Of a DNA stretch of 64,000 nucleotides, positions 10,201 to 18,760 are shown piece after piece (position 1 is the stretch's first letter; each line of letters starts with the position of its first letter). The notes beneath the pieces were generated by a model. The model worked only from the letters and a program-made list of their open reading frames with translations. It made no database searches and had not been told where the DNA came from. The stretch comes from Paraglaciecola arctica BSs20135 (GTDB lineage: Bacteria; Pseudomonadota; Gammaproteobacteria; Enterobacterales; Alteromonadaceae): positions 45,935-109,934 of the forward strand of contig NZ_BAEO01000018.1 of the NCBI RefSeq assembly GCF_000314995.1, in the 5' to 3' direction. Position numbers and translations under genes: made by a program.

Positions 10201-10900
10201 TTTTAGTGATATTAACCGCAAAATCGCCCAGCAAAGTAAACGCCTGACCGACGAAGTATCTGATGATTTAGTTTTGGACGGCATAGCCCGCTCCGAAGTA
10301 AAGATCATTTCTACTGTAGATGAATTGAATTTTTGGGCACCGTTAAAACGTTTTGCTCAGCAATACAATAAGTGGAACACCTCTGACGACTTTCTACCTA
10401 GCGAAGCGTATTTAGATAACCTCGCTGATGTGGTTGAGGTATTGCCTAATGATGCCAATTACAGCATCGAATCATTATTACGTTTAGAGTTACACCTTAA
10501 TGAAGGTGGTTCAGACTTAGTGATTAAAAACGATAGACAATTACTTGAGTCCTCTAGTCACGGTATGGCTTATCTTATTTTGTGTAAGTTTTTATTGGCC
10601 TTTACTCGTTTGTTGCGTAACCAAGCGAATATTCATGTGCATTGGCCAATTGATGAAATTGGCACCTTGGCGTATCACAATGTAGAAAAACTCTTTAAGG
10701 CTTGTGATACCAATCAGATCCACATCTTGGGGGCATTCCCCAATCCAGAATCAGATGTGTTGATGTTGTTTAAACATAGATATTTAATTGATAAACAAAA
10801 ACAACATCTAGAAAAAATTGAGCCTAAACTCAGCCGTATTGCCGAGCGTTTGCAACAGAATAAAACCTCAAGCATTGAATCATCACAGGTGAACCCATGA
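7211..10900 (+). CDS. SMC-like ATPase of an MksB/JetC-type (Wadjet-like) complex
   Basis: 1229 residues. The N-terminal head has Walker A GTNASGKTT at residues 30-38. About residues 240-900 are long Gln/Glu/Lys-rich coiled coils broken by a hinge region (about 520-620). The C-terminal head carries a signature-like SSSHGMAYLIL near 1113-1125 and Walker B HVHWPIDEIG near 1140. This is the layout of MukB/MksB/JetC proteins, which use ATP to extrude DNA loops. It overlaps the next gene by 4 nt (ATGA). In Wadjet systems this subunit recognises plasmid DNA topology and the TOPRIM partner cleaves. First gene of four, whereas known sets usually begin with the kleisin gene. Confidence 0.88.
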   Translation: MPGLHRIILINCHLPGFVELDVSGHSNICGTNASGKTTLQRLIPVFYGELPSKVVPKTRKKFDDFYLPHANSYLIYEYQREDGQDCQVVLTRKGSDGVQYRFVEAPYHQEQILVDTEQGNVQAMLPEQWIKQLRQLGIEFSHKIQATSEFRSIIQNDVSVGRGAGRESTKLRQLASRYSLVASQHRIRHMEKLVSAVHAKEGKMDTLRTMLAAIFEEDGLVQPTTTVKNTKAREWITQMRQTMRLQTMQNDYQKIQAQTESLNTIENQLLQLKPILEKDLQSLTTQKADAQEQRSKIKNQQGTEKESFEQAEGVLNSRVSETAENLKAKSSRLDHIQQQYEKYQDSDLDQLQKDMDSLPLKREEYEQKLEQYNLLIEQHKDLQSQLDQQKFKLSESLERLSRKNQAQVKTISQQKELARSTHSEKEVDLRGQFEQRKEHQAKEFDEQLLDIERSIVRQEHQAKQASATDQEIENGALADKRLELAQRAWQQSSAAKKQGESSYQELRNKRDEADKVLHQARQAARQAKERLQQLHKQLSPEQDSLRQFLRDNKPGWEQSIGKLINEPLLNKKDLSPHILTDISDEAANSFLGVKLNLAAIEAPDYAQDETALTLSLEQAKKHLAAAEKHQKQAESELDECHREAELQREIVAEKNRAFEQAEQEIGYAQSAKQRFADELKAVLEKRKQQAKQALQQYLDEKQQILSQKQSAIDVLRSDFEEQLLEFKTGWQGELAVLDEQVEELDRQVDYKRQQNREQIKQLEDAFNQELANKDIDPNTLRELKQQIEALKNHLQAVTARRDELNEYKTFMQTDWLKQRPELLEQEAELKALAQQLDQQQSTLRSHYQAKRAELSKVLLAVEKSLSGFSSLITEIEPMVRQLSNIVFSFKATEQQNVNLGDQAERINRCTEALESRSRGEKKLKEALTEFEATLGKDAGKDFLDTMIQAFSVLDEDANIRERLPILQRLLSILESRQRQIVEQGETIGGDLNKFFTVFSDINRKIAQQSKRLTDEVSDDLVLDGIARSEVKIISTVDELNFWAPLKRFAQQYNKWNTSDDFLPSEAYLDNLADVVEVLPNDANYSIESLLRLELHLNEGGSDLVIKNDRQLLESSSHGMAYLILCKFLLAFTRLLRNQANIHVHWPIDEIGTLAYHNVEKLFKACDTNQIHILGAFPNPESDVLMLFKHRYLIDKQKQHLEKIEPKLSRIAERLQQNKTSSIESSQVNP

Positions 10901-11520
10901 TAGAAAATGGTCCATTATTAGAACGCTTATTAGAAGGCGAATACATTTGTTCAGTGACAGACGAACATAGTTTTCATAAGTTGCAAAATGACGAGCTGGT
11001 GGATGACTTAAATCACTTCTTAAGGCCGTTAAATAGACGGGTGGCCAAAAACGATGATGGTTCGGTATATTTTTTAGCCTATTGTGATTTGACTCCAAAC
11101 GCTCGTCAGCACCTTAGCCATCAATTTACCAGTACAGTGCAATCCTTATTACCTATGTTGGAGTGGATGCAATTGGTACAAGAAGCACTAGGTCGCGATG
11201 GTGCACTTAGTTTAGGTGACACTATTAAGTTGCAAGACTTTGAGTCCAAAGTGGTAGATAACCAGTCTCTTATTCAGCGTTTAGCCCATCTTGCCAACGA
11301 CAAGGTGTTTAAATCTACCAGTGACAAACCTGATATGCAGATCAAACAAGTCTTTAAGCGCATTAAAGAGTTGGGGTATTTACATCAGCCTCATAAAGAC
11401 CGATTGTTTTATATTGTCACCGGTAAGGTTGAACAACTCATTGAGTTAGTGCGTTTTATTAAAGACGAAGAAAACCTACCCATTGACGACGAGCTTCCTG
11501 AACAAGAGGTGATGTTTTGA
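10897..11520 (+). CDS. MksE/JetB-like subunit
   Basis: 207 residues. The small second gene of the operon, with winged-helix-like content (NDELVDDLNHFLRPLNRRVAK, then IKRIKELGYLHQPHKDRLFYI). The acidic C-terminus is typical of MukE/MksE-type proteins, which dimerise and bind the kleisin. The ATG overlaps the ATPase stop (ATGA) and its own stop overlaps the next start (TTGA). Assignment rests on size, position and general sequence pattern. A DUF4194-type JetB is the alternative name for the same role. Confidence 0.75.
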   Translation: MIENGPLLERLLEGEYICSVTDEHSFHKLQNDELVDDLNHFLRPLNRRVAKNDDGSVYFLAYCDLTPNARQHLSHQFTSTVQSLLPMLEWMQLVQEALGRDGALSLGDTIKLQDFESKVVDNQSLIQRLAHLANDKVFKSTSDKPDMQIKQVFKRIKELGYLHQPHKDRLFYIVTGKVEQLIELVRFIKDEENLPIDDELPEQEVMF

Positions 11521-12788
11521 GTCAAGCACCAAAACAAAAAAGCACAGCCCAAAGCAATCCACTGTTTGCATTAGGCAAAGAGCGTTTAGAGTTAATAGGC
11601 AAACATGCTGATGCATTAATGCAAGGGTATTTGGATGGGCATATCAATGAGTCCGCCTTTTCACAACAAGCATTGCAAAAGCTTCTCGATAGCCGAGTGT
11701 TGGATTATCCAGATGAGCAGACGTTAAGTTTGCGGCCCATAGTGAATGAATTGATTGCCAGCTTGACTCAGGATGAGCGAAAACGCCAAATTAACTCAGA
11801 TGTAGGTGAACACCTCGACCAAATTCACACCCGTGTTCAATCATTACAAGCCGCAAGACAAAAAGGTGATTACGCAGCGACCGAGCATCACTTGCAGTTG
11901 CTAACAGAACGTGTGAATGACATGACAGGGCAGTTTGGTGATGCCATTGAAAGCTTGTGGCATAGACTCAATACCGAATTTGGTTTTGTAAGTAGTTTAG
12001 ATGACAAAATTTTAGAAATTGAACTCGCCCAGCGACAACTTAGGCGGATACTTGACGGTTTTGGGATCATTAACTTTGACGATCTTATTCAACTAGCGGG
12101 CAGTGATGGTTCACTTCGTAAGTTATTAGTGAGTCAATTGCAGGCGCGTATTTCTGAACATTCAGGATCATTGTTAGAAGTACAAAAACGCCTGGTTTTA
12201 TTGATGTCGCGCTTCCGTCAGCAACAAGACAAAGCATTATTAATTAATCGTATGAGTGCTTTTTTACGTCAACATCCTAATTTTCAAGTCGGTGATTACC
12301 CCAATCGTAGTCAAGTGCCAGCTGTAGTTAATCAGGCTCACGGTATCCATGCTCAGGCTTTTATTGCGTTAGACAGACCTCAAGATAGCTATGCCTTAGC
12401 AGAGCTCGCCCGTGCTGTGCCCAGGGAGCCTGAACAAAATGCTAAGTCTGAGAGTCAAACCCAAGGTTTTTCTGTTGCGCTGCAGAACTTAGTTGCCACC
12501 GAACAAAAACAACTCGCAAAAGATGTCGAAGACTTCTTTATCCAAGTCATAGAAAGTCCAGAAGCATTAAGTGGTGTGGATTATTTAGCCGAAAAAGAAT
12601 TACCTTGGGAGCCCGAAATGTGGTTATTCCAAATTGTGGCTGAATACCAAGGTTTACCTGAGCAAAATAAACAAAGTTTTATGCTAGAAAAAGACAGCGC
12701 CCAGAAAAGCCGCTTTAATCAATTGCATATCATTCGAGATGTCAAAGTGGGCATGCATTTGTTAGGCAATTTTCAGGCGGTAGGTTAA
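11517..12788 (+). CDS. MksF/JetA-like kleisin subunit
   Basis: 423 residues. The start is TTG, overlapping the previous stop as TTGA, with GAGGTG as ribosome site; no in-frame ATG is nearby. The protein is mostly helical: an N-terminal helical domain (about 15-110), a coiled segment (about 110-180, LQAARQKGDYAATEHHLQLL) and a C-terminal domain (about 330-423). This fits the kleisin that bridges the two ATPase heads in MukF/MksF/JetA complexes. The family call is from operon position, length and helical pattern, as no catalytic motif is expected. Confidence 0.72.
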   Translation: MSQAPKQKSTAQSNPLFALGKERLELIGKHADALMQGYLDGHINESAFSQQALQKLLDSRVLDYPDEQTLSLRPIVNELIASLTQDERKRQINSDVGEHLDQIHTRVQSLQAARQKGDYAATEHHLQLLTERVNDMTGQFGDAIESLWHRLNTEFGFVSSLDDKILEIELAQRQLRRILDGFGIINFDDLIQLAGSDGSLRKLLVSQLQARISEHSGSLLEVQKRLVLLMSRFRQQQDKALLINRMSAFLRQHPNFQVGDYPNRSQVPAVVNQAHGIHAQAFIALDRPQDSYALAELARAVPREPEQNAKSESQTQGFSVALQNLVATEQKQLAKDVEDFFIQVIESPEALSGVDYLAEKELPWEPEMWLFQIVAEYQGLPEQNKQSFMLEKDSAQKSRFNQLHIIRDVKVGMHLLGNFQAVG

Positions 12789-12796
12789 GCCAAGTT

Positions 12797-13687
12797 ATGG
12801 CAGATGATCTCAGTTTAAAGGCCAAAGGATTACTTGCTACACAACACCATAAACTGTTATTTGATGAAGCTTCTGTGGCGAATGTAAGTCGTATCCTAGA
12901 AGAGATTTTAAATTGGTGTGATGACCTAGAGTTTCAACCAGGAAAATGGCTTAAGTCTAATAAAACCTATCGATTCGATAGAGACTATATAACCCAAATA
13001 AATCAAATATTAGTGGATGAAGGTTACGCTAATATTTTTGATAACTTTGATCAAGATAACCACAGAAGCGCAGCACAAAGATCCCCAAATGAAAAACAGG
13101 CGAAACGCAAACCAACTCATCACCTTATTCTTTGTGCAGTCACTGAAGGGGCTGCTCTTGATGCCATTAATCAATGTTTTTACTCATGCCAGCACCAGCA
13201 GACCAATATTGAATTAGATGTTAGCCAGGTGCGATTAAATGCTTTTGACTGTCTTGTGATAGTGGAAAATCGTGATAGTTTTAATGATTGGTTTGAATAT
13301 AAACATTATGCAAACTTATCTAAGCCTCTGGTTATTTACCGTGGCGATAAATATCACTCAACTGCCTGCAAAACTATACTTAGAAGTTGGTTAAACACCC
13401 AAGATGATAAACCCGCTATCTACTTTGGTGATTTTGATTTAGCAGGATTACGCATTGCGACTAGTGCAGGATACTCTCATCTGCTGTTACCAGAATATAC
13501 TTGGCTAACCAAAAATGTGATTAAGCAACATTACCCTGATAATCAACAAAAGTACTTAGCTAGATTAGAATTAGATTGTCCTATTGGTTGGCAGCCATTA
13601 CTGCAACTGATGCGTAACAAACGGACAGGGCTAAGACAGCAAAAAATGTATGACACGCCATTAATTCTGTATTCTAATCTAGGGTAG
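12797..13687 (+). CDS. TOPRIM nuclease subunit, MksG/JetD-like
   Basis: 296 residues. The N-terminal 110 residues look like a DNA- or partner-binding arm. The C-terminal half has a TOPRIM-type pattern: VIVENRDSF near residue 155 (acidic Glu) and YFGDFDLAGLRIA near 208-220 (Asp-x-Asp), as in JetD/MksG (DUF2220-like) proteins, which nick or cut DNA trapped by the SMC complex. It begins 8 nt after the kleisin gene. Presence of this nuclease separates Wadjet/MksBEFG from plain condensins, so plasmid defence is the likely role. Length is short for JetD (often 350-400). Confidence 0.78.
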   Translation: MADDLSLKAKGLLATQHHKLLFDEASVANVSRILEEILNWCDDLEFQPGKWLKSNKTYRFDRDYITQINQILVDEGYANIFDNFDQDNHRSAAQRSPNEKQAKRKPTHHLILCAVTEGAALDAINQCFYSCQHQQTNIELDVSQVRLNAFDCLVIVENRDSFNDWFEYKHYANLSKPLVIYRGDKYHSTACKTILRSWLNTQDDKPAIYFGDFDLAGLRIATSAGYSHLLLPEYTWLTKNVIKQHYPDNQQKYLARLELDCPIGWQPLLQLMRNKRTGLRQQKMYDTPLILYSNLG

Positions 13688-13727
13688 GCATATTTCAGGA
13701 TTTGGGAGATGGTACAAGGAAGGCCAA

Positions 13728-13754
13728 AAAGCCAATGGCTAATACATTGGCTTT
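13728..13754. terminator. Bidirectional terminator between convergent genes
   Basis: AAAGCCAATG (13728-13737) pairs perfectly with CATTGGCTTT (13745-13754) over a 7-nt loop, with A-rich sequence on the left and T's on the right. It sits between the TOPRIM gene and the leftward gene at 13783-14340 and can serve both. Confidence 0.75.
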
Positions 13755-13782
13755 CAAAATAAACGGTTGGGAAAATGGAAAG

Positions 13783-14340
13783 TTAAGGTAAAACTTTCAT
13801 CGCACTATTAAACTTATCTTGCCCTTTAACTACCCATGAAGGAGTCGCATCTCCTGTTCCTGCATGGATCAGTGAAGCATGGCGTTCTACCACTTCACTC
13901 ATAACCTCATATTGATTGGCATCTACATCGACAAAAAATACGTGTTTACCTTGCTTCAGTAAAGCCTGAAAACGCTTGAATTGATAATTGGGTATTTGGA
14001 TACCTATTAAGCCACCTACCCAAGTGCAAAAACCTAAAACAATAACCGCTAGAAATCCAGCAGGAAGCCATCCAGTTGCTGTTGTATGCCATTGCATTGT
14101 ATAGGTAATACCGAAAATAAGCGCAGCGCCGATAATACCTACAACTGCACCTAGTTGGGTCGAGTGAACCACATCTTGCTTGAGAACCGCTTCAATGGCA
14201 TGAAGGTGATGCTTTTCTACTTCTGCATCGTCTTCGCTAAGTACATGGAGTTGTGGTGAACTGAGGCCACTTAACTCAAGTTCTCGTGCAACTGCTTCGA
14301 GGTCGTTTAGATCGTCACTTACATAATAATGTCTTTGCAT
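13783..14340 (-). CDS. Hypothetical two-pass inner-membrane protein
   Basis: 185 residues. The cytoplasmic N-terminal domain (about 1-65) begins MQRHYYVSDDLNDLEAVARE. Two hydrophobic segments follow (about 60-85, LGAVVGIIGAALIFGITY, and about 92-115, AGFLAVIVLGFCTWVGGLIGI). A C-terminal domain (about 120-185) contains HVFFVDVDANQYEVM. Gly-rich membrane helices suggest close packing. Similar proteins are common in Alteromonadales but their function is not known. It points towards the Wadjet-like operon and shares its terminator. Confidence 0.65.
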   Translation of the reverse strand: MQRHYYVSDDLNDLEAVARELELSGLSSPQLHVLSEDDAEVEKHHLHAIEAVLKQDVVHSTQLGAVVGIIGAALIFGITYTMQWHTTATGWLPAGFLAVIVLGFCTWVGGLIGIQIPNYQFKRFQALLKQGKHVFFVDVDANQYEVMSEVVERHASLIHAGTGDATPSWVVKGQDKFNSAMKVLP

Positions 14341-15050
14341 CTTTACTTACTCCGCTGTCTATTAATTGTACGTATTGATTAAAGCTCAACCAGCTTGAGT
14401 TGTATAGTATTGTCGCAAAAATATTGATTTTTATTGTGTGGATCAGGGGAATGGCTTAATACTCAGTTTTTTTAACCAGCATAATAGATAATGATGGATA
14501 ATATAGTCCATTCAGCCTCATCATAGCTTGACTAAGGTAACGATAATATTTAATGTTGATGACTGGAAAAATGATAATCTACGGTGTTTATCTGGGGCCT
14601 GAAATAATATAACTATGTTATTAAGAGTCTTAATCTAAATCAGATATAAGCCGTTTTTAGAATTTCTTCAATGACTATGCGAACCTGAATAAAAAACAAA
14701 AATGCATGCCCTGAGCAGCATTACAAAAGCAGTTTTGCGTAGACATCATGGAAGAGTCCATTTTTGAATTATTTATTGCTAATTTTGGTGTGTCATTGAT
14801 ATTTTGGAGTTAAAAAAGTCGGACGGAGTCGGAAAAACAATAAAACAACCTTAGTGTCTTTATTTAGTGACAGGTTAAGCTGTTGAATTTAAAGTGTTTT
14901 CACTAAAGCTGTTGATTATAGTCTTATTTAAACAACATAGTTATTAGGAAGGTTCCCAGAGTTTACACAACGTTTAAAATAACATGTTGATTTATATGCT
15001 TAAAAAAACTCTGGCATATTATTTGAATTGACTGATATTTACTGAATTGT
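14341..15050. other. Long regulatory intergenic region ahead of the XrtA locus
   Basis: 710 bases with no credible ORF. The clearest element is a sigma-54-like promoter at 15012-15027. A short direct repeat (GTCGGA, spaced GTCGGACGGAGTCGGA) lies at 14818-14833, about 190 bases upstream of it and a plausible activator site. The rest is AT-rich (about two thirds) with no terminator-like dyad seen. Confidence 0.5.
15012..15027 (+). promoter_or_regulatory. Sigma-54-type promoter candidate
   Basis: TGGCATATTATTTGAA matches the -24/-12 consensus TGGCAYRNNNNTTGCW in all but one fixed position (A for C in the -12 GC). It lies about 25 nt upstream of the acyltransferase start. XrtA loci often carry a PrsK/PrsR pair with a sigma-54 activator, which would fit; that pair is not in this window. 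Confidence 0.55.
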
Positions 15051-15908
15051 GTGATGATCAATTTCCTTATTGACAATGTTAAAGCAAATAAAAAAAACAA
15101 AAGTGCGAATTTAAATATGCAACCAAACTCAATGTTAGATCAAAATCCAACCAAAGCTACGCCAGAGAAAGTTTGTAACTTATTTCACTTGAGTCCATTA
15201 CACCGTTTTGGCCACTATTTTGATGTGGAAAGTGGCGTAAATCAAATGATGTCACCCATCAAATGTGTAGAAATTTATAAATTACGGCATAAAGTCTATT
15301 GTGAAACATTAGGATATGAGCCTATTTATGACAACGGAATTGAGAAGGATAATTTTGACATTCGTTCTCACCATGTCGCTATTACTCATCAAAAACTAGG
15401 TACGGTAATTGGATGTACGCGGGTGGTGAATTGTTTTGATGAAACTGATTTGTTGCCAGTGGAAGTGTTGGCCGAAAAGCAGTTGTTAGACGCCGAATAC
15501 CATCCTAATAAGTTTGGCCGTGAAAATATCTGTGAAATTTCTCGTCTTGCAGTAGACCAAGAATTTAAACAAAACTTAGATGAAGTCACTGCTCATGAGC
15601 AATCGTTATATCCTTATATCGCCTTACATTTATATTACAGCTCTCTGAAGTTGGCAGTGGAGTCGAATAGACCTCATGTATATTTGTTATCAGAATCAAA
15701 ATTGATCCGTTGTATGCGTATGGAGGGTATTAATATTATCCCGATCGGTGATTATGTTGCGCACAAAGGTTTACGCAAACCATGCTATATCAATGCACAA
15801 GAATTTATTGATAACCTACCTAAGAAGTTTTTACCGATTTCCCAAAATAAATATGTGAAGAGTCAATTACCTGCAACCTCTGTAGAGTTATCTGCAATAA
15901 AAGCCTGA
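15051..15908 (+). CDS. XrtA/PEP-CTERM system-associated acyltransferase
   Basis: 285 residues with a GNAT-like fold resembling N-acyl amino acid and autoinducer synthases. Key stretches are CVEIYKLRHKVYCETLGYEP (about 75-95), HHVAITHQKLGTVIGCTRVV and the central EISRLAVDQEF. This fits the exosortase-associated acyltransferase family (TIGR03694), found only beside exosortase systems and thought to modify the exopolysaccharide or a lipid. The start is uncertain: GTG at 15051 or ATG at 15054, with no good ribosome site and only a short leader after the sigma-54-like promoter; a start near 15117 is possible. It is divergent in placement from the export operon and monocistronic. Confidence 0.85.
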   Translation: MMINFLIDNVKANKKNKSANLNMQPNSMLDQNPTKATPEKVCNLFHLSPLHRFGHYFDVESGVNQMMSPIKCVEIYKLRHKVYCETLGYEPIYDNGIEKDNFDIRSHHVAITHQKLGTVIGCTRVVNCFDETDLLPVEVLAEKQLLDAEYHPNKFGRENICEISRLAVDQEFKQNLDEVTAHEQSLYPYIALHLYYSSLKLAVESNRPHVYLLSESKLIRCMRMEGINIIPIGDYVAHKGLRKPCYINAQEFIDNLPKKFLPISQNKYVKSQLPATSVELSAIKA

Positions 15909-16234
15909 AATGTTTTATAAATGTTAAGTGGTTCAACTACTATTAACCATTTTTACTAAGACTAGTATTTACATTTAAGCGACCATGGAATGCCATTCTG
16001 GCAATAGCTGGTCGCTTTCAATTTCCCCTAGTAATGCGCCTATACAGTCATGGATATTGTGAACGCTTATATGGCCTAGAGTTGTCTGTTATTGCTTACC
16101 TTCGTGAAGTTACCAATAATTATGTGAAAACTTTTGGCCTCAAAAAGTAGAGAGTAGCTTTAATACCATTCTGTATAAAAAGGGAGAGGAAGGATTTCTA
16201 GGCTTTAAAAAATAACAATATTAGATGTCTAGAA
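15909..16234. other. Intergenic region between convergent genes
   Basis: 326 bases between the acyltransferase and the leftward export operon. It holds the hairpin at 15977-16017 and nothing else clear; no ORF of coding character was seen. Confidence 0.5.
15977..16017. terminator. Long-loop hairpin, likely terminator
   Basis: AAGCGACC (15977-15984) pairs with GGTCGCTT (16010-16017) across a 25-nt loop. A short T-run and then CAATTTCC follow. It is placed downstream of the acyltransferase gene. Confidence 0.45.
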
Positions 16235-17848
16235 TTAAAAATCATATACAAACTCTAAGGTCAGTCTGCGGTCTGTGAGGTCAGCGTTTGAAAAGTTTAT
16301 AGCACTTGGATTGGGATTGTTTGAGCTTCGATCTAAATATCTGAAGTCCAAGTTGGTAGACATATTTCGTCCTAACTCTCGAGAGATGCCAAGGCTACTT
16401 GAAATGGTCTTAGTCTCTGTACCTGTCGACTCTTCATCGATAAGCGCATAACTTATCGTTAAATTGAGTTTGGTTCTGCGACCAGCTTGGAGGCTGTTAG
16501 TTAAGGTAGCAATATTATTTTTTTGAATCCTATCTGTCTCCAAATATTCTATATTACTATGTGCAAAACTCAAAGCGGATGTAATTCTTCTACCACTCAG
16601 TCCAAAACTGGCGTTAAGGCTTTTTCTTAGTATAATTTGTTCGCTTAATTCGGGTATTTGCGCCAATAGATTGGAAAATTGTTGCCCTGGCTCAAGTTCG
16701 TAGGAAGGACTTGATGGCTGAAAGCATTCGCTGAACGAAAAACTGCCCGCAGGACAGACAAATACACCTTGGTCTTCGAGGCTGGTTATCAGACGAGACG
16801 AAGTGGTAAGTTGTTCGTTGTAACTCATTCGAGTTCTTAAGTGTTTGGTGTTGTGGATAAGTGAAAACGACCCACTATCACCAAAGAAACGTTTGCCATA
16901 ATTTGCCTGAATAGAGGTTCTACTTGTAAAGTGCCAGTTCAAATCGAGCCCTATAAATGTTTCTTCTTCCTGATCGCTTTTTTCAGATTGGTTATAAGTT
17001 ACAGTGATCGTCCTGTTTTTTGAGGCAAACCAAGATAATCCCACTCCAAAGCTGTCGTAATTGAGATTATTTATTGAAAGCTCGTCGGCATTTGCCAATT
17101 CATTTTCCTCGGTTCGCCCCTGTAAAACTGCTCGAATATTGCTAAATAGACCAAAACCTATTTCCCCGTCTATTACTCTTGACGTAAGATTATCGTTAAT
17201 TGAACGATCAGTATTTTGATAGCTTGAATTAAAGTCCCAACTCAATTGGGTAAACTCGTCTCCTTGGTAAAATCTAGTTTCCAAAAACTGATTATTGTTA
17301 TTAAGTCCCAAGTTAGTGCCAGTAGTTTTGTCACTTTTCACATTCGACATACCACCATTTAATTCTAAACGAAAATATTTTCGAGAAGGTACAGTTAAAG
17401 ATACACTTGCACTATTATTCCGTGTTTTTGATAAGCCATCCGCCCCAAGATATGGGTCATTAACAAAATACTGGGAGGAAAGAATACTTCTATAAGATTG
17501 GCCTCCAGCAAGTTTTAACGACAGAATTTTTTCGACTAGAGAAATATCACCAGAATATTGATAATTAGTGAAACTATTATTTTGATTTCCCGTAGTTGTA
17601 TCTGACTGTATTTGGTTATGATCTAAAGATAAGTTTCCGACCAAACGCTTGCTTTTATAGCTCGTTCTTATGCTAGGTTCTATGGACAAGATGCTGGCAT
17701 CACTTTCTGCAAATGTTTCAGAATCATTCTGTGAACGTATAAGTGATGTACTAATGCTAGGCTTGATATCAAGCTCACCTGCTGCTGGCTCCATGGAATA
17801 GCCAATTAACAGACAAGTGGTGGTTAGCGTGATAAATTTAAAATTCAA
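16235..17848 (-). CDS. XrtA-associated outer-membrane beta-barrel protein
   Basis: 537 residues with a signal peptide (ITLTTTCLLIGYSM). The body is alternating beta strands with many Asn/Ser/Thr turns and ends in a Phe-terminated strand (LTLEFVYDF), typical of outer-membrane barrels. It matches the PEP-CTERM-associated barrel family (TIGR03016). In these loci it is thought to be the outer-membrane exit for the polysaccharide, together with the Wza-like lipoprotein. Last gene of the leftward operon, 21 nt after the kinase gene. Confidence 0.85.
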   Translation of the reverse strand: MNFKFITLTTTCLLIGYSMEPAAGELDIKPSISTSLIRSQNDSETFAESDASILSIEPSIRTSYKSKRLVGNLSLDHNQIQSDTTTGNQNNSFTNYQYSGDISLVEKILSLKLAGGQSYRSILSSQYFVNDPYLGADGLSKTRNNSASVSLTVPSRKYFRLELNGGMSNVKSDKTTGTNLGLNNNNQFLETRFYQGDEFTQLSWDFNSSYQNTDRSINDNLTSRVIDGEIGFGLFSNIRAVLQGRTEENELANADELSINNLNYDSFGVGLSWFASKNRTITVTYNQSEKSDQEEETFIGLDLNWHFTSRTSIQANYGKRFFGDSGSFSLIHNTKHLRTRMSYNEQLTTSSRLITSLEDQGVFVCPAGSFSFSECFQPSSPSYELEPGQQFSNLLAQIPELSEQIILRKSLNASFGLSGRRITSALSFAHSNIEYLETDRIQKNNIATLTNSLQAGRRTKLNLTISYALIDEESTGTETKTISSSLGISRELGRNMSTNLDFRYLDRSSNNPNPSAINFSNADLTDRRLTLEFVYDF

Positions 17849-17869
17849 AGTGCAGCCCTTCTAATGCAA

Positions 17870-18760
17870 CTAATTATCAGCACCATAATAATATCCATAG
17901 ACTCCTGAGCCATTATTAGAGCTTTTGTGAGCCTTGTTAATGACGAAGCCTTTTGCCATATCGGGATTAAGCTGCTCTACTAACTGGGATATACGGTTTA
18001 AATTTGTTTTCCCTTCCTGGACAACAATCACTGCTTGTCCTGCTAAATTTGCCAATATTGCGGTTTCGTTGATGCCCAATAAAGGCGGGGTATCAAAAAT
18101 AACGATACGATCAGGATATCGGTTGGCAAACTCACTGACTGTTTCCAGCATTTTTTCGCTGCCTAACAGCTCGGATGATAAATGATGAGATTTACCTGCT
18201 GGAATAATACGCAAGGTTTCCAAACTGGTGTGATAAATAACTTCACTTAAATCTTCTACGTCGCCCAGCAAATATTCCATAAGGCCGTTTTCGAAAGGCT
18301 GATTGATAATTTTCATTATACTAGGGCGCAATACATCAGCATCAACGAGAAGTACGGTTTTATCTTGTTCTAAAGCAATGCTCAAGGCCAAATTTATCGC
18401 TGTAAAGGTTTTACCTTCGTTTGGATTTGCGCTGGAAACCATAATAATATTGCTATTATTGAGTGACTTTGAAAGCGGGCCAAAAGCGTTATTTAAAACT
18501 TTACGTTTAATTGCTCTAAATTCTTCGTTAATAACTTGCCTGTCTCTATTAACAAATCCATTTTGTAGCTCAGTAAGATCGATAGCCTTTCTTATTTCTG
18601 CAGGCTGAGTGGGTTCGACAGGCTTCTGTTGCGCAACAGAAAGCGACTCATCATCCAAGGTCTTAATGACGGGTTTTGAGCTTTGTAGCGCCGCCTGCTG
18701 GTTTTTTTTATCTTGTTCAAGAGCCTTATTTTTTTGAAGGGCTTTTTCTATAGAATTCAA
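17870..18760 (-). CDS. XrtA-associated tyrosine autokinase (BY-kinase)
   Basis: 296 residues. The chosen start is TTG at 18760, which overlaps the stop of the chain-length gene as TTGA and follows AGGGAA at correct spacing; it gives the expected N-terminus MNSIEKALQKNKALEQDK. A longer frame upstream lies inside the neighbouring gene and has no support. Walker A SANPNEGKTFTA, A' VLLVDADVLRP and Walker B RIVIFDTPPLL are present, and the C-terminus GVYGYYYGADN is a tyrosine cluster for autophosphorylation. It regulates chain length with the Wzz-like partner in the inner membrane (family TIGR03018). Confidence 0.92.
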   Translation of the reverse strand: MNSIEKALQKNKALEQDKKNQQAALQSSKPVIKTLDDESLSVAQQKPVEPTQPAEIRKAIDLTELQNGFVNRDRQVINEEFRAIKRKVLNNAFGPLSKSLNNSNIIMVSSANPNEGKTFTAINLALSIALEQDKTVLLVDADVLRPSIMKIINQPFENGLMEYLLGDVEDLSEVIYHTSLETLRIIPAGKSHHLSSELLGSEKMLETVSEFANRYPDRIVIFDTPPLLGINETAILANLAGQAVIVVQEGKTNLNRISQLVEQLNPDMAKGFVINKAHKSSNNGSGVYGYYYGADN

